DNA from: an uncultured Lachnospiraceae bacterium
GTDB lineage: Bacteria > Bacillota > Clostridia > Lachnospirales > Lachnospiraceae
Direction: 5' to 3'
DNA length: 18,448 bases
Assembly: GCA_947653315.1 (NCBI GenBank)
Contig: CANTGP010000009.1
Coordinates: 1-18,448 of the forward strand
Each line of letters begins with the position of its first letter. Positions within the stretch are counted from its first letter, which is position 1. The position numbers and the translations under genes were made by a program. The notes under the pieces were generated by a model. The model ran no database searches. It had not been told where the DNA came from and saw nothing but the letters and a program-made list of their open reading frames with translations. This document shows, piece after piece, positions 1 through 7,663 of the stretch.

Positions 1-1119
1 GGCGCGGGAAGGGAAGACATGGGAACGGAAGGCACGGGAACGGAAAACATGGGAATGGAAAGCATTGGGATGGAAAGCGTATGGGGACAATACGGTTTGG
101 AAGAAATGGCAGGAAGCCTGGAGGACATGCTGCCGGATTATGAATGGGACATGCAGGGGATGCTGGACTGCATCCTGAGGGGAAACATTGGGGAGGCGGT
201 AGGGCTGCTGTGGGACGGTGCGAAAGGAAAGCTGGCGGCGGAGGTGTCGGGGTTAAAGCATATCTTTGCCGCCGTATTGGTTTTGGGTATCGTTTCCGCC
301 CTGTTTTCCAACTTTTCCGATATGTTTCCCAACCACCAGATTGCGGATATCAGCTTTTATTTCCTGTACCTGCTGCTGATGGCGGTATTGATGAAGGCAT
401 TTTCGGCGGCGGCGGGAATCGCGGCCCAGACGGTGGAAAACATTGTGCTGTTTATTAAGATGTTCATCCCCACTTATTTCATGGCGGTGGGGGCGGCATC
501 GGGGGCGGCATCGGCGGCGGTCTATTACCAGTTCATGCTTTTTTTGGCATACGGGGTGGAACGGCTCCTGTCGTCCGTACTCCTGCCGTTAATTTACAGC
601 TATGTGCTGCTTGCGCTGATGAACGGCATATGGGCGGAAGAAAGGCTGGCGCTTCTTTTGGAATGCCTGAAAAAAGGAATCGGGATGGGGTTAAAAGTGG
701 CATTGGGGGTAGTGACCTCCTTAAGCCTGTTCCAGTCCATGATTACGCCGGTTTTGGATTCCCTGCAGGGAACGGCGGTGAAAAAAGCAATTTCGGTGAT
801 ACCGGGAATCGGAAATTTGGCGGAAGGTGTGACGGAAATGGTGCTGGGGTCGGCGGTATTGATTAAAAACAGCATTGGCCTGTTCCTCCTGCTGCTTTTG
901 CTCGGCATTTGTCTGGCACCGCTTGCGAAGCTGCTTTTGATTGCCTGTATGATGAAGGGGAGCGCCGCCCTGGCGGGAATCGTCAGCGACAAACGGATTA
1001 CCGGATGTACCGACAGGGTGGGGGACGGCAGTCTGCTGCTGCTGCGCACGGCGTTTACGGCAGTCGCCCTGTTCTTAATCGTCATTGCCGTCGTGGCTTA
1101 TACGACGGGGAAACTGTAA
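1..1119 (+). CDS. spoIIIAE: Stage III sporulation protein AE (5' end cut by window edge)
   Basis: SpoIIIAE is a polytopic membrane protein of the SpoIIIA-SpoIIQ channel that links mother cell and forespore after engulfment. The frame is open to base 1, so the ATG at 19 is probably not the true start: the family carries an N-terminal signal peptide, absent here, and an in-frame five-residue repeat already runs through bases 4-18. Counting from the ATG at 19, a soluble acidic segment (about residues 20-75) is followed by several hydrophobic segments (about 80-105, 110-150, 155-205, 220-245, 280-310 and 342-363). The conserved region around KKAISVIPGIGNLAEG is present. From residue 20 on, the protein lines up with the mature part of Bacillus SpoIIIAE (about 399 residues in full). 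It is followed by spoIIIAF, as in every spoIIIA operon. The operon promoter (sigma-E dependent in B. subtilis) lies outside the window. Confidence 0.93.
   Translation, partial: GAGREDMGTEGTGTENMGMESIGMESVWGQYGLEEMAGSLEDMLPDYEWDMQGMLDCILRGNIGEAVGLLWDGAKGKLAAEVSGLKHIFAAVLVLGIVSALFSNFSDMFPNHQIADISFYFLYLLLMAVLMKAFSAAAGIAAQTVENIVLFIKMFIPTYFMAVGAASGAASAAVYYQFMLFLAYGVERLLSSVLLPLIYSYVLLALMNGIWAEERLALLLECLKKGIGMGLKVALGVVTSLSLFQSMITPVLDSLQGTAVKKAISVIPGIGNLAEGVTEMVLGSAVLIKNSIGLFLLLLLLGICLAPLAKLLLIACMMKGSAALAGIVSDKRITGCTDRVGDGSLLLLRTAFTAVALFLIVIAVVAYTTGKL
4..78 (+). repeat. 15-bp in-frame tandem repeat in spoIIIAE
   Basis: Five consecutive 15-base units (4-18, 19-33, 34-48, 49-63, 64-78) encode AGRED, MGTEG, TGTEN, MGMES and IGMES, with consensus xGxEx. 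The array reaches the left window edge and may continue beyond it. It sits where the linker between signal peptide and mature SpoIIIAE is expected. Confidence 0.8.
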
Positions 1120-1190
1120 AGATACGGGCAGTTTTTGGACGGCGCAATGCGGGTAAGACAGGGAAAGGCGTAGGAAGGGGGACGGCAGGC

Positions 1191-1874
1191 ATGACGGACG
1201 GGACTGTTTTGGATTATATGAAAAGTATGGGCATTTTTATTATCTGTGCCCAAAGTTTCATGTATTTTACGGCAGGAAAGACTTACGAAAAATATGTAAA
1301 ACTGTTAATCGGCATCATGATACTGGCACAGTTTATCGTGCCCGTAAGGGCGGTATTCCTGGGAGGGGACCGCGCCCAGGTTTGGGAGGAAATCCAAAGG
1401 TTTAAGCGGGAGCTGGATACCGCCATGCAGGATGCGCAGGTAGAGATTGGCGGCGGTATCAAAGCGGGCGCCGGAATGAAAGCGGGCACCGGAATGGAAG
1501 CGGGCGTCGGAATCAATGTGGGAACGGGAGCGGAAAAGAAGGCGCTGGAAGCGGAAATCAAGGAGCGGCTTGCAAATGCCGCGGCATCTTACGGAATGTC
1601 GGTGGAAAAAGTGGAATTGGTGGAAGACGCATCGAAAATAGCGGTTGCGGTACGGCAGGGGGAGGGCGGGAAGGAGGAAAACGGAGCAATCCGGGTGGAG
1701 AAAATAACCGTCGGACAAAAGACGGGGCAGGACATCGAATGGGAAAGCGGGGACGGCGAAAGTGCCGGTGCGGCGCCGGGACAAGCCAAAGATGTGCCGG
1801 AGGGAATGGCGGAGGCTTTTGCCAAAGCGCTTGGCACCGATGGGGATTACATAAAAATTACCGTTCTGTACTAA
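1191..1874 (+). CDS. spoIIIAF: Stage III sporulation protein AF
   Basis: SpoIIIAF is a small membrane component of the SpoIIIA-SpoIIQ channel complex. The ATG at 1191 is chosen because AGGAAGGGGG lies 10 bases upstream and the protein then opens with the family's two N-terminal membrane segments (about residues 11-27 and 36-55). The longer open frame from 909 would overlap spoIIIAE. The 227-residue product has a coiled, charged stretch after the second membrane segment, an unusual glycine-rich hexapeptide repeat (residues 91-114), and a C-terminal soluble domain (about 115-227) that includes ERLANAAASYGMSVEKVEL and ends in ITVLY. The call rests on the membrane topology, the C-terminal pattern and the position between AE and AG. 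The repeat makes it somewhat longer than the roughly 200 residues usual for the family. Confidence 0.88.
   Translation: MTDGTVLDYMKSMGIFIICAQSFMYFTAGKTYEKYVKLLIGIMILAQFIVPVRAVFLGGDRAQVWEEIQRFKRELDTAMQDAQVEIGGGIKAGAGMKAGTGMEAGVGINVGTGAEKKALEAEIKERLANAAASYGMSVEKVELVEDASKIAVAVRQGEGGKEENGAIRVEKITVGQKTGQDIEWESGDGESAGAAPGQAKDVPEGMAEAFAKALGTDGDYIKITVLY
1461..1532 (+). repeat. 18-bp in-frame tandem repeat in spoIIIAF
   Basis: Four 18-base units (1461-1478, 1479-1496, 1497-1514, 1515-1532) encode KAGAGM, KAGTGM, EAGVGI and NVGTGA. The first two differ at one base and the later ones are progressively diverged, which is typical of slippage or unequal recombination. The unit length preserves the frame. 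Confidence 0.85.
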
Positions 1875-1917
1875 GTTACTGTATGAAAGCAGGGGATTCT
1901 TAAAACGGAGGTGTGAC

Positions 1918-2580
1918 ATGGGGACGGAAAAGCGACAGGGAATGCTGCGGAAAATAAAAGAAGGGAAAAAGCCGGGGAAAGACCAGTTTGTTATTTGCAT
2001 CCTTACGGGAATCCTCCTGCTCGTTATTGCCATGCCGACTCCGGGAAAAAACGGGGGAAAAACAGCAGAGTCCGGTATATGGGACAGCCAAACGGATACA
2101 ATGGAAGAAAGCGGGGAAGCGGAATGGACAGATACCGGTGGGAAAACGGAAAAAACAGAAAAAATTGGGAGTGCAGAGGAATATGAACGCTATATGGAGA
2201 ATAAATTAGAACAGGCAATATCAGCCATGGAAGGTGCCGGCAAAGTAAAGGTCATGATTACAGTGAATACTTCCAAGGAACTGGTAGTGGCGAAGGATAA
2301 ACCGGAGACGCGCAACGATACCATGGAGAACGATTCGGAAGGCGGCAGCAGGACCGTCAGCGGATTGGACAGTGAGGAAGAAACCGTATACAGAAAGGAA
2401 AGTGATGGAAGTTCCAGCCCCTATGTGGTGAAGACCCTGCAGCCGGTCATCGAGGGTGTGGTGGTAATCACGCAGGGAGGAGACCGGCCGGAGGTGAGGA
2501 AAAATATTACGGAAGCGGTGGCGGCATTATTTGATATAGAGCCGAATAAAATTAAAGTAGTAAAAATGAAATCCGAATAA
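1918..2580 (+). CDS. spoIIIAG: Stage III sporulation protein AG
   Basis: SpoIIIAG forms a large ring in the intermembrane space as part of the SpoIIIA-SpoIIQ channel. The 220-residue protein has a basic cytoplasmic N-terminus, one membrane segment (about residues 23-40), an acidic low-complexity linker (about 41-88) and a C-terminal ring-building domain (about 89-217). The domain contains EGAGKVKVMITVNTSKELV and a second half, PVIEGVVVITQGGDRPEVR, running into ITEAVAALFDIEPNKIKVVKM; these are typical of AG and related to secretion-ring (EscJ/YscJ-like) folds. The ATG at 1918 follows GGAGGTG by about five bases. It lies 43 bases after spoIIIAF and 20 bases before spoIIIAH. Confidence 0.95.
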   Translation: MGTEKRQGMLRKIKEGKKPGKDQFVICILTGILLLVIAMPTPGKNGGKTAESGIWDSQTDTMEESGEAEWTDTGGKTEKTEKIGSAEEYERYMENKLEQAISAMEGAGKVKVMITVNTSKELVVAKDKPETRNDTMENDSEGGSRTVSGLDSEEETVYRKESDGSSSPYVVKTLQPVIEGVVVITQGGDRPEVRKNITEAVAALFDIEPNKIKVVKMKSE

Positions 2581-2600
2581 GAAGAAGGGGAGAAAGAGGC

Positions 2601-3308
2601 ATGAAGAATATGCTTAAAAAAAATCAGATTATGATTACCGCACTGGCAATTATGATTGCAGTAGCGGGCTACCTGAATTTTGCGGGTACAAAGGTTACGG
2701 AAGAAGACATCATGACCGTGGACAGCGATACGGTGGTTAGTGACGAGGCGGATACGGATGTGGCGGCAATGCTGGATATTTCCGATGAGGATATTTTGCA
2801 GTCCACGGAATACGGGGATATCGAGAGCCTGGATACGGATGTCAGCGTATTATCCGACGATTACCTGGATGAAGGAATGGCGGAAAACGTGGAGGAAACG
2901 GCGCCTGCGGACAGCGAAGTGCCGGGGGAAGCGGTTTTTACGTCCACATCCGGTATGAATTCCCTGTCGGGGGCAAAACTGTTAAAGGAGCAGACAAGGG
3001 CGAAGAACAAGGAAATGCTGATGGAAATTATCAACAATGCCAATATCACGGAAAGCCAGAAGCAGGAAGCCGTGGATAATATGATTGCCCTGACGGATAT
3101 TGCGGAGAAAGAGACGGCTGCGGAAATCCTGTTGGAATCCAAGGGATTTGCCGATGTGGTAGTGAGCATTAGCGATACGGGCGTGGATGTGGTAGTGGCC
3201 GCGGTAGAGCTGTCGGAGGCCCAAAGGGCACAGATAGAGGATATTATTACGAGGAAGACGGGAGTATCGCCGGAAACCATCATTATCAGTACCACGGCGG
3301 CGGAATAG
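2601..3308 (+). CDS. spoIIIAH: Stage III sporulation protein AH
   Basis: SpoIIIAH is the mother-cell membrane protein whose extracellular domain binds forespore SpoIIQ and so anchors the channel. The 235-residue product has a short basic start, one membrane segment (about residues 9-27), a long acidic linker (about 32-120) and a C-terminal ring-building domain (about 125-235). The domain includes KEMLMEIINNANITESQKQ, the alanine-glutamate helix KETAAEILLESKGF, and VDVVVAAVELSEAQRAQIED, all standard for AH. A purine-rich AGAAGGGGAGAAAG site precedes the ATG. This is the last gene of the spoIIIA operon. No clear intrinsic terminator follows, but a promoter for the next unit starts within 40 bases. 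Confidence 0.95.
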   Translation: MKNMLKKNQIMITALAIMIAVAGYLNFAGTKVTEEDIMTVDSDTVVSDEADTDVAAMLDISDEDILQSTEYGDIESLDTDVSVLSDDYLDEGMAENVEETAPADSEVPGEAVFTSTSGMNSLSGAKLLKEQTRAKNKEMLMEIINNANITESQKQEAVDNMIALTDIAEKETAAEILLESKGFADVVVSISDTGVDVVVAAVELSEAQRAQIEDIITRKTGVSPETIIISTTAAE

Positions 3309-3338
3309 GAAATAAGAGTTTCTTTGGGAACGGATATG

Positions 3339-3347
3339 TGCTATAAT
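3339..3347 (+). promoter_or_regulatory. Extended -10 promoter upstream of prfC
   Basis: TGCTATAAT is a perfect extended -10 element (TG, one base, TATAAT). No good -35 lies 17 bases upstream (TTTCTT at 3319), as is common for extended -10 promoters. Transcription would begin near 3354, giving a leader of about 335 bases before prfC. This separates prfC from the sporulation operon upstream. Confidence 0.6.
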
Positions 3348-3424
3348 ACTAAACGTTGATGTTTTTGGCAGGAGTGCCAGGGTTTTCCGGAAACGGGATA
3401 CGCAAGAAGGCAAGAGGTATACGG

Positions 3425-3544
3425 ATGAAACCGATTTATTTTATGATACTTAACGGTGTGGAAGCCGGGGCGGAAGATGCGGGGGAGCATGGCGCTTCCC
3501 GGACATCCGGCTCCGTTTTTCCATACACTGTGGGTCCGACGTGA
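3425..3544 (+). CDS. Possible short leader ORF upstream of prfC
   Basis: This 39-codon frame begins at an ATG preceded by AGAGG (3413-3417) with seven-base spacing and ends at TGA. The product starts MKPIYFMILNGVEAG and resembles no family I recognise. It lies downstream of the extended -10 promoter, and the possible terminator hairpin at 3461-3520 sits inside it, so translation would disrupt that hairpin. It could be a regulatory leader peptide or a chance ORF. The rest of the gap to prfC (3545-3689) holds no gene that I can support, only a weak GCAGC/GCTGC stem near 3566-3582. Confidence 0.25.
   Translation: MKPIYFMILNGVEAGAEDAGEHGASRTSGSVFPYTVGPT
3461..3520 (+). terminator. Possible attenuator hairpin in the prfC leader
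   Basis: Outer stem AGCCGG (3463-3468) pairs with CCGGCT (3507-3512). Inside it GGAAG (3472-3476) pairs with CTTCC (3495-3499), and ATGC (3477-3480) with GCAT (3487-3490). TTTTT at 3516-3520 follows after three bases. The arrangement resembles a Rho-independent terminator, but the internal loops and short T run keep confidence low. Confidence 0.3.
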
Positions 3545-3689
3545 CTCCGGCGTGCAAAGATGCGGGCAGCGAAGTCGGCTGCTTGGGGCACATACCGGAT
3601 GAACCGTGCTTTGGCGGGGATGACCGGGAATCGGATCTACGGGAAGAAATGCAGGATATGCAGGAGAAAAGACATGGGAGGAAAAATAC

Positions 3690-5282
3690 ATGGGCAATTA
3701 TGCAGAGGAAATAAACAGGAGAAGGACATTTGCAATTATATCGCATCCCGATGCGGGGAAGACGACGCTGACCGAGAAATTCCTCCTTTACGGGGGAGCC
3801 ATTAACCTGGCGGGAAGCGTAAAGGGAAAGGCAACGGCGCGCCACGCGGTTTCCGACTGGATGGAAATTGAGAAGGAAAGGGGAATTTCCGTAACCAGCA
3901 GCGTCTTGCAGTTTGAATATGACGGTTTCTGCATCAATATTTTGGATACGCCGGGGCACCAGGACTTTTCCGAGGATACTTACCGCACGCTGATGGCGGC
4001 GGATTCCGCCGTTATGGTGATTGACGCTTCCAAAGGAGTGGAAGCACAGACAAGAAAATTGTTTAAAGTCTGTGTGATGCGTAAAATTCCGATTTTTACC
4101 TTTATCAATAAGATGGACCGCGATGCGGGGGACATGTTTGAGCTTTTGGATGAAATTGAACGGGAACTGGGCATCGCTACCTGTCCCATGAACTGGCCCA
4201 TCGGTTCCGGTAAGGGGTTTAAGGGTGTGTACGACAGGGGGGAGAAATGCGTATATACTTATTCCGATACCCAAAAAGGGACGAAGGAAGGGGAAACCAC
4301 CGTGATTCCGGCGGCGGAAGAAACGCGCCTTGCGGAATATATCGGCGGGGAACTGAAGGACAAGCTGTACGAGGATATCGAGCTTTTGGACGGCGCCAGT
4401 GCGGAGTATGATTTGGACGTCATACGGGCAGGGGAGTTGACGCCGGTGTTTTTCGGTTCGGCACTGACGAATTTCGGGGTGGAGATTTTCCTGAAACATT
4501 TTTTGAAGATGACCACAACGCCGCTTCCGCGGAGGGCGGATACCGGATTGATAGACCCGGTGGAAAATCAGTTTTCCGCGTTTGTGTTTAAGATTCAGGC
4601 GAACATGAACAAGGCGCACCGGGACCGCGTTGCCTTTATGCGTATCTGTTCGGGGAAATATGAGGCGAGCATGGAAGTGAAACATGTGCAGGGCGGCAAG
4701 AACCTGCGTCTCTCCCAGCCCCAGCAGATTATGGCAAGCGAGCGGAAGATTTTGGAGGAAGCGTATGCCGGGGATATCATAGGGGTGTTTGATCCGGGGA
4801 TTTTTGCCATTGGCGATACGCTTTGTATGCCTAAGGAGCAGTTTGTATATGAAGGCATACCTACTTTTGCTCCGGAACATTTTGCCAGGGTACGCCAAAT
4901 CGATACGATGAAGCGCAAACAGTTCGTAAAGGGAATCGAGCAGATTGCACAGGAAGGCGCCATACAGATTTTTCAGGAATTCAACACGGGCATGGAGGAA
5001 ATCATCGTGGGTGTGGTAGGCGTCCTGCAGTTTGAAGTGCTTAAGTACAGACTGGAAAATGAATATAACGTGGAAATTAAATTGGAGCCGCTTCCTTATG
5101 AGCATATCCGCTGGGTGGAAAACAAGGATATGGATATCATGAAGCTGACAGGTACTTCCGATATGAAGAAAGTAAAAGACATGAAGGGCAATCCGTTGCT
5201 TCTGTTCGTAAACCAGTGGAGTATCGGCATGACGCTGGACAGAAACGAAGGATTAATATTATCCGAGTTTGGACGTGATTAA
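3690..5282 (+). CDS. prfC: Peptide chain release factor 3
   Basis: RF3 is a cytoplasmic translational GTPase that removes RF1 or RF2 from the ribosome after peptide release. The 530 residues match the usual length (about 529 in E. coli). GTPase motifs are in order: P-loop SHPDAGKTT (18-26), the RF3-typical AVSDWMEIEKERGISVTSS (53-71) carrying switch I, DTPGH (86-90), NKMD (140-143) and GSALTNFG (256-263). Domain II and the C-terminal domain follow, with EFNTGMEEIIVGVVGVLQF near residues 430-450. The HPDAGKTT and SDWMEIEKERGIS signatures separate it from EF-G and from tetracycline ribosomal-protection proteins. The ATG at 3690 follows GGGAGG (3676-3681) by eight bases. Its location between spoIIIAH and the Asp23/nusB cluster is unusual, and the lipoprotein gene behind it abuts directly. 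Confidence 0.96.
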   Translation: MGNYAEEINRRRTFAIISHPDAGKTTLTEKFLLYGGAINLAGSVKGKATARHAVSDWMEIEKERGISVTSSVLQFEYDGFCINILDTPGHQDFSEDTYRTLMAADSAVMVIDASKGVEAQTRKLFKVCVMRKIPIFTFINKMDRDAGDMFELLDEIERELGIATCPMNWPIGSGKGFKGVYDRGEKCVYTYSDTQKGTKEGETTVIPAAEETRLAEYIGGELKDKLYEDIELLDGASAEYDLDVIRAGELTPVFFGSALTNFGVEIFLKHFLKMTTTPLPRRADTGLIDPVENQFSAFVFKIQANMNKAHRDRVAFMRICSGKYEASMEVKHVQGGKNLRLSQPQQIMASERKILEEAYAGDIIGVFDPGIFAIGDTLCMPKEQFVYEGIPTFAPEHFARVRQIDTMKRKQFVKGIEQIAQEGAIQIFQEFNTGMEEIIVGVVGVLQFEVLKYRLENEYNVEIKLEPLPYEHIRWVENKDMDIMKLTGTSDMKKVKDMKGNPLLLFVNQWSIGMTLDRNEGLILSEFGRD

Positions 5283-6635
5283 TTGTTGGGAAAACAGAAA
5301 AGGAAAATAGGAATACTCGTTTGTTTTTTCCTGCTGCTCCTTTCCGGGACAGGCTGCAGCGGCAGCCCGGACGGACGGCAGGAAAAGGATTCCGTCACGG
5401 AACAGGGACCGGACGGCGGGAACCGTGAAACGGATGCCGCATGGGACGGACCGGATGAATTTCCTGCCGGGGAAGTCTCCGGCAGCACCGTGGCGGGAGA
5501 AAAGGCTCCGGGGGAAAATGCGGAAAACGGCGCGGAGGAAACCGGAGAGGATACTGCCCGTGAGGCGGTGGGACTGTCGGAGGAAAAACTTCCGTTACTG
5601 CTTGCGGCGCAGGAAGGAAATTACCATTTTGACCGTTTGGACGGGGACATGCAGTTGGTGTATGTGGAAATCTACCAGATTCTCTGCGGCAGGGGGGAAG
5701 ACGTAAGGATTTCCTGTATGGATACGGAGCAGATCGAAAAGGCGTTCCAGTGCGTATTAAATGACCATCCCGAAATCTTTTATGTGGACGGCTATACGTT
5801 TACCAAGTATACGCTGGGGGAAGAACTGAAAAAAATCACTTTTACCGGGACGTACCATATGGACCGGGAGGAGGTGGAGGAAAACCGGAAAAAGATCAGG
5901 GAATACGTGTCGGCGTGCCTTTCGGGCGTTCCTGCGGATGCGGATGAATATGAAAAAGTAAAATATGTTTATGAATATATCATTGACCATACGGAATACA
6001 ATGCGGAAGCGGCGGAAAACCAAAATATCTGTTCCGTCTTCCTCTACGGGCAGTCCGTTTGCCAGGGGTATGCCAAGGCAATGCAGTATTTGTTAAACGA
6101 GCTGGATATTTTCTCCACCCTTGTCATCGGAAGGGTATCGGACGGCGAAGGACATGCATGGAATTTGGTGCGGATAGACGGGCAATACTATTATGTGGAT
6201 GCCACGTGGGGGGATGCTTCCTACCGGATGGTGGAAGATGCGGATTCCGGCGGGGAAGGAGACGGCGGACAGGAGAACCTTCCGACAATCAACTATGATT
6301 ACCTCCTCGTGACTACCGGACAGTTATGCAGGACCCACACGATAGAAAATGTGGTGGAATTGCCGGAATGCACTTCCATGGAGGCAAATTATTATGTGAG
6401 GGAAGGGGCGTATTTTACTTCGCTGGATGAGGAAAAACTGCGGGAACTTTTTGAAAAGGAGTATGCCAAAGGCAGCACGTATGTGACCTTAAAATGCAGC
6501 GGGGAGACGGTTTACCGGCAGATGGGGGAATTCCTGATTGAAGAACAGGAAATTTTCCGCTATTTGGACAGCCCGGACGGGGTGGTGGCCTATGCGGATA
6601 ATGAGGAGCAGATGAGTTTGAGCTTTTGGCTGTGA
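5283..6635 (+). CDS. Lipoprotein with transglutaminase-like domain
   Basis: This is a probable surface-anchored lipoprotein of 450 residues. The basic start KQKRK, a hydrophobic stretch (about residues 9-20) and a lipobox-like GTGC ending at Cys25 indicate lipid attachment. An acidic, glycine-rich linker follows (26-100). The transglutaminase-like core contains [11 protein letters not shown] with Cys260, [11 protein letters not shown] with His291 and [10 protein letters not shown] with Asp306, the full Cys-His-Asp triad. Such domains in bacterial secreted proteins act as cysteine proteases, cross-linking enzymes or peptidoglycan-associated hydrolases; the substrate here is unknown. The TTG at 5283 directly follows the prfC stop (TAATTG) with only a weak upstream purine site, so translational coupling is likely; the TTG at 5286 is an alternative. 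The C-terminal 110 residues are not recognised. Confidence 0.8.
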   Translation: MLGKQKRKIGILVCFFLLLLSGTGCSGSPDGRQEKDSVTEQGPDGGNRETDAAWDGPDEFPAGEVSGSTVAGEKAPGENAENGAEETGEDTAREAVGLSEEKLPLLLAAQEGNYHFDRLDGDMQLVYVEIYQILCGRGEDVRISCMDTEQIEKAFQCVLNDHPEIFYVDGYTFTKYTLGEELKKITFTGTYHMDREEVEENRKKIREYVSACLSGVPADADEYEKVKYVYEYIIDHTEYNAEAAENQNICSVFLYGQSVCQGYAKAMQYLLNELDIFSTLVIGRVSDGEGHAWNLVRIDGQYYYVDATWGDASYRMVEDADSGGEGDGGQENLPTINYDYLLVTTGQLCRTHTIENVVELPECTSMEANYYVREGAYFTSLDEEKLRELFEKEYAKGSTYVTLKCSGETVYRQMGEFLIEEQEIFRYLDSPDGVVAYADNEEQMSLSFWL

Positions 6636-6657
6636 AACGGCGTAAGGAACCGGAACT

Positions 6658-6693
6658 GTGAATATGTGGATATGTGAATATATGAATATGAAT
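6658..6693 (+). repeat. AT-rich GAATATG-type short repeats
   Basis: Imperfect tandem units of GTGAATAT, GTGGATAT, GTGAATAT, ATGAATAT and GAATA lie just behind the lipoprotein gene. They contrast with the GC-richer, purine-rich surroundings. No hairpin or T run typical of a terminator is associated. Confidence 0.6.
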
Positions 6694-6730
6694 AAAAGAA
6701 AAGATGGGTCTATGCAAACCAATGAAATTT

Positions 6731-6739
6731 TGGTATCAT
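6731..6739 (+). promoter_or_regulatory. Possible extended -10 promoter for the Asp23-nusB cluster
   Basis: TGGTATCAT matches an extended -10 (TG, one base, TATCAT, five of six to TATAAT). No good -35 is seen 17 bases upstream. It lies 52 bases before the Asp23-family start codon, in the only sizeable gap before the nusB-recN run. Confidence 0.4.
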
Positions 6740-6790
6740 GGTAAAAATGAGGTTGTGTTTACGGTTTGTAAGTAAAATGGAGGTTTTGGA

Positions 6791-7183
6791 ATGGAAAAAG
6801 AAAAAGAATTAGATAAAAGTACGCAGATCGCAGAGGAAGATGCAGGAATCGGAACGGTGAAAATTGCGGATGACGTGGTGGCAATGATTGCGGGGATCGC
6901 GGCGGCGGAAGTGGACGGCGTGGCGGCGATGGCCGGCAATGTGCCGAATGAGTTCATGAGCAAGGTAGGCGTGAAGAACCTGAAAAAAGGCGTGAAAGTG
7001 GAAGTATTTCATAAGGTGGTAAAGGTGGATTTGGCGCTGATTATGGAATACGGCTACAATATTCCGGCAACCAGCCAAAAAGTGCAGGAGAAGGTAAAGA
7101 ATGCCATTGAAAACATGACCGGGCTGGAGGTGTCGGATGTCAATATCCGGATTGCAGGGGTGAACATGTTAAAGGACAGATAG
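6791..7183 (+). CDS. yqhY: Asp23/Gls24 family protein (YqhY-like)
   Basis: This is a small (130-residue) Asp23/DUF322 family protein. The family hallmarks are visible: [20 protein letters not shown] (residues 21-40) followed by VDGVAAM, a central [20 protein letters not shown] segment (65-84), then [18 protein letters not shown] and a C-terminal [15 protein letters not shown]. No signal peptide or membrane segment is seen. In B. subtilis the relative yqhY lies directly upstream of nusB and has been linked to fatty-acid (acetyl-CoA carboxylase) control, while Asp23/Gls24 proteins elsewhere are linked to envelope or alkaline stress; the role here is unproven. The start follows GGAGG (6779-6783) by seven bases. 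nusB begins 13 bases downstream, so the two are probably cotranscribed. The symbol is by family and position. Confidence 0.88.
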   Translation: MEKEKELDKSTQIAEEDAGIGTVKIADDVVAMIAGIAAAEVDGVAAMAGNVPNEFMSKVGVKNLKKGVKVEVFHKVVKVDLALIMEYGYNIPATSQKVQEKVKNAIENMTGLEVSDVNIRIAGVNMLKDR

Positions 7184-7196
7184 GACGAAAGCAAAG

Positions 7197-7595
7197 ATGG
7201 GAAGACGAGAACTGAGAGAGCAAATCTTTAAGCTGCTGTTCCGTGTGGAATTTAATCCTTTGGAGGATATGCCGGAGCAGGAAAAGCTGTTTTTTGAAGA
7301 AGAAGAAAACGCAGCGGACGAAAAAGACGAGCAGTACATCCTCGCAAAATACGGGGACATTGTTTCCAAACTGGACATCATTGACGAGATGATTAATAAA
7401 GAAACGAAGGGATGGGAAACCGGGCGGATGGGGAAGGTAGACCTGACATTAATCCGCCTTGCCGTTTATGAGATGAAGTATGACGATGATATACCTACCG
7501 GCGTGGCAATCAACGAGGCGGTAGAACTGGCGAAGAAATTCGGGCAGGATAATTCCCCGTCCTTTATCAACGGGGTGCTTGCGAAATTCGCGTAA
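7197..7595 (+). CDS. nusB: Transcription antitermination factor NusB
   Basis: NusB binds boxA RNA with NusE (ribosomal protein S10) and supports antitermination on rRNA operons. The 132-residue, all-helical protein starts with the typical [19 protein letters not shown]. It carries a short acidic insert (about residues 30-42) and ends with the conserved block [20 protein letters not shown] (about 81-100), then [20 protein letters not shown] and INGVLAKFA. Length and motifs match clostridial NusB. The Shine-Dalgarno site is weak (GGACGAAAG). It lies between the Asp23-family gene and xseA. Confidence 0.95.
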   Translation: MGRRELREQIFKLLFRVEFNPLEDMPEQEKLFFEEEENAADEKDEQYILAKYGDIVSKLDIIDEMINKETKGWETGRMGKVDLTLIRLAVYEMKYDDDIPTGVAINEAVELAKKFGQDNSPSFINGVLAKFA

Positions 7596-7663
7596 AGGAC
7601 TGCGCGGGATTGGCGGCAGGGGCAGACGCTTCCCGCGTCCGGTCAGGGGGCATGGTTATAGGA

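Noticed and set aside
909..1190. Upstream extension of the spoIIIAF frame overlapping spoIIIAE
   Set aside because: The extension is out of frame with spoIIIAE, shows no family similarity, and a good Shine-Dalgarno precedes the ATG at 1191.
1461..1532. Repeat arrays as CRISPR
   Set aside because: Units are contiguous, in frame, without spacers, and lie inside coding sequence.
3354..3689. Known riboswitch (cobalamin, T-box, others) in the prfC leader
   Set aside because: I could not find the conserved core sequences of any riboswitch class that I know.
3560..3805. 81-codon + strand frame overlapping the prfC start
   Set aside because: It runs into prfC in another frame, has no Shine-Dalgarno or family similarity, and prfC has a strong start.
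3450..5105. 551-codon open frame on the minus strand opposite prfC
   Set aside because: It is the complement of a clearly real prfC, is rich in His, Arg and Phe without any domain I know, and has no supporting start signals. It arises from the codon bias of the + strand.
7610..7663. TTG start for xseA at 7610
   Set aside because: The added 18 residues are unlike the family and the conserved protein begins near 7664.
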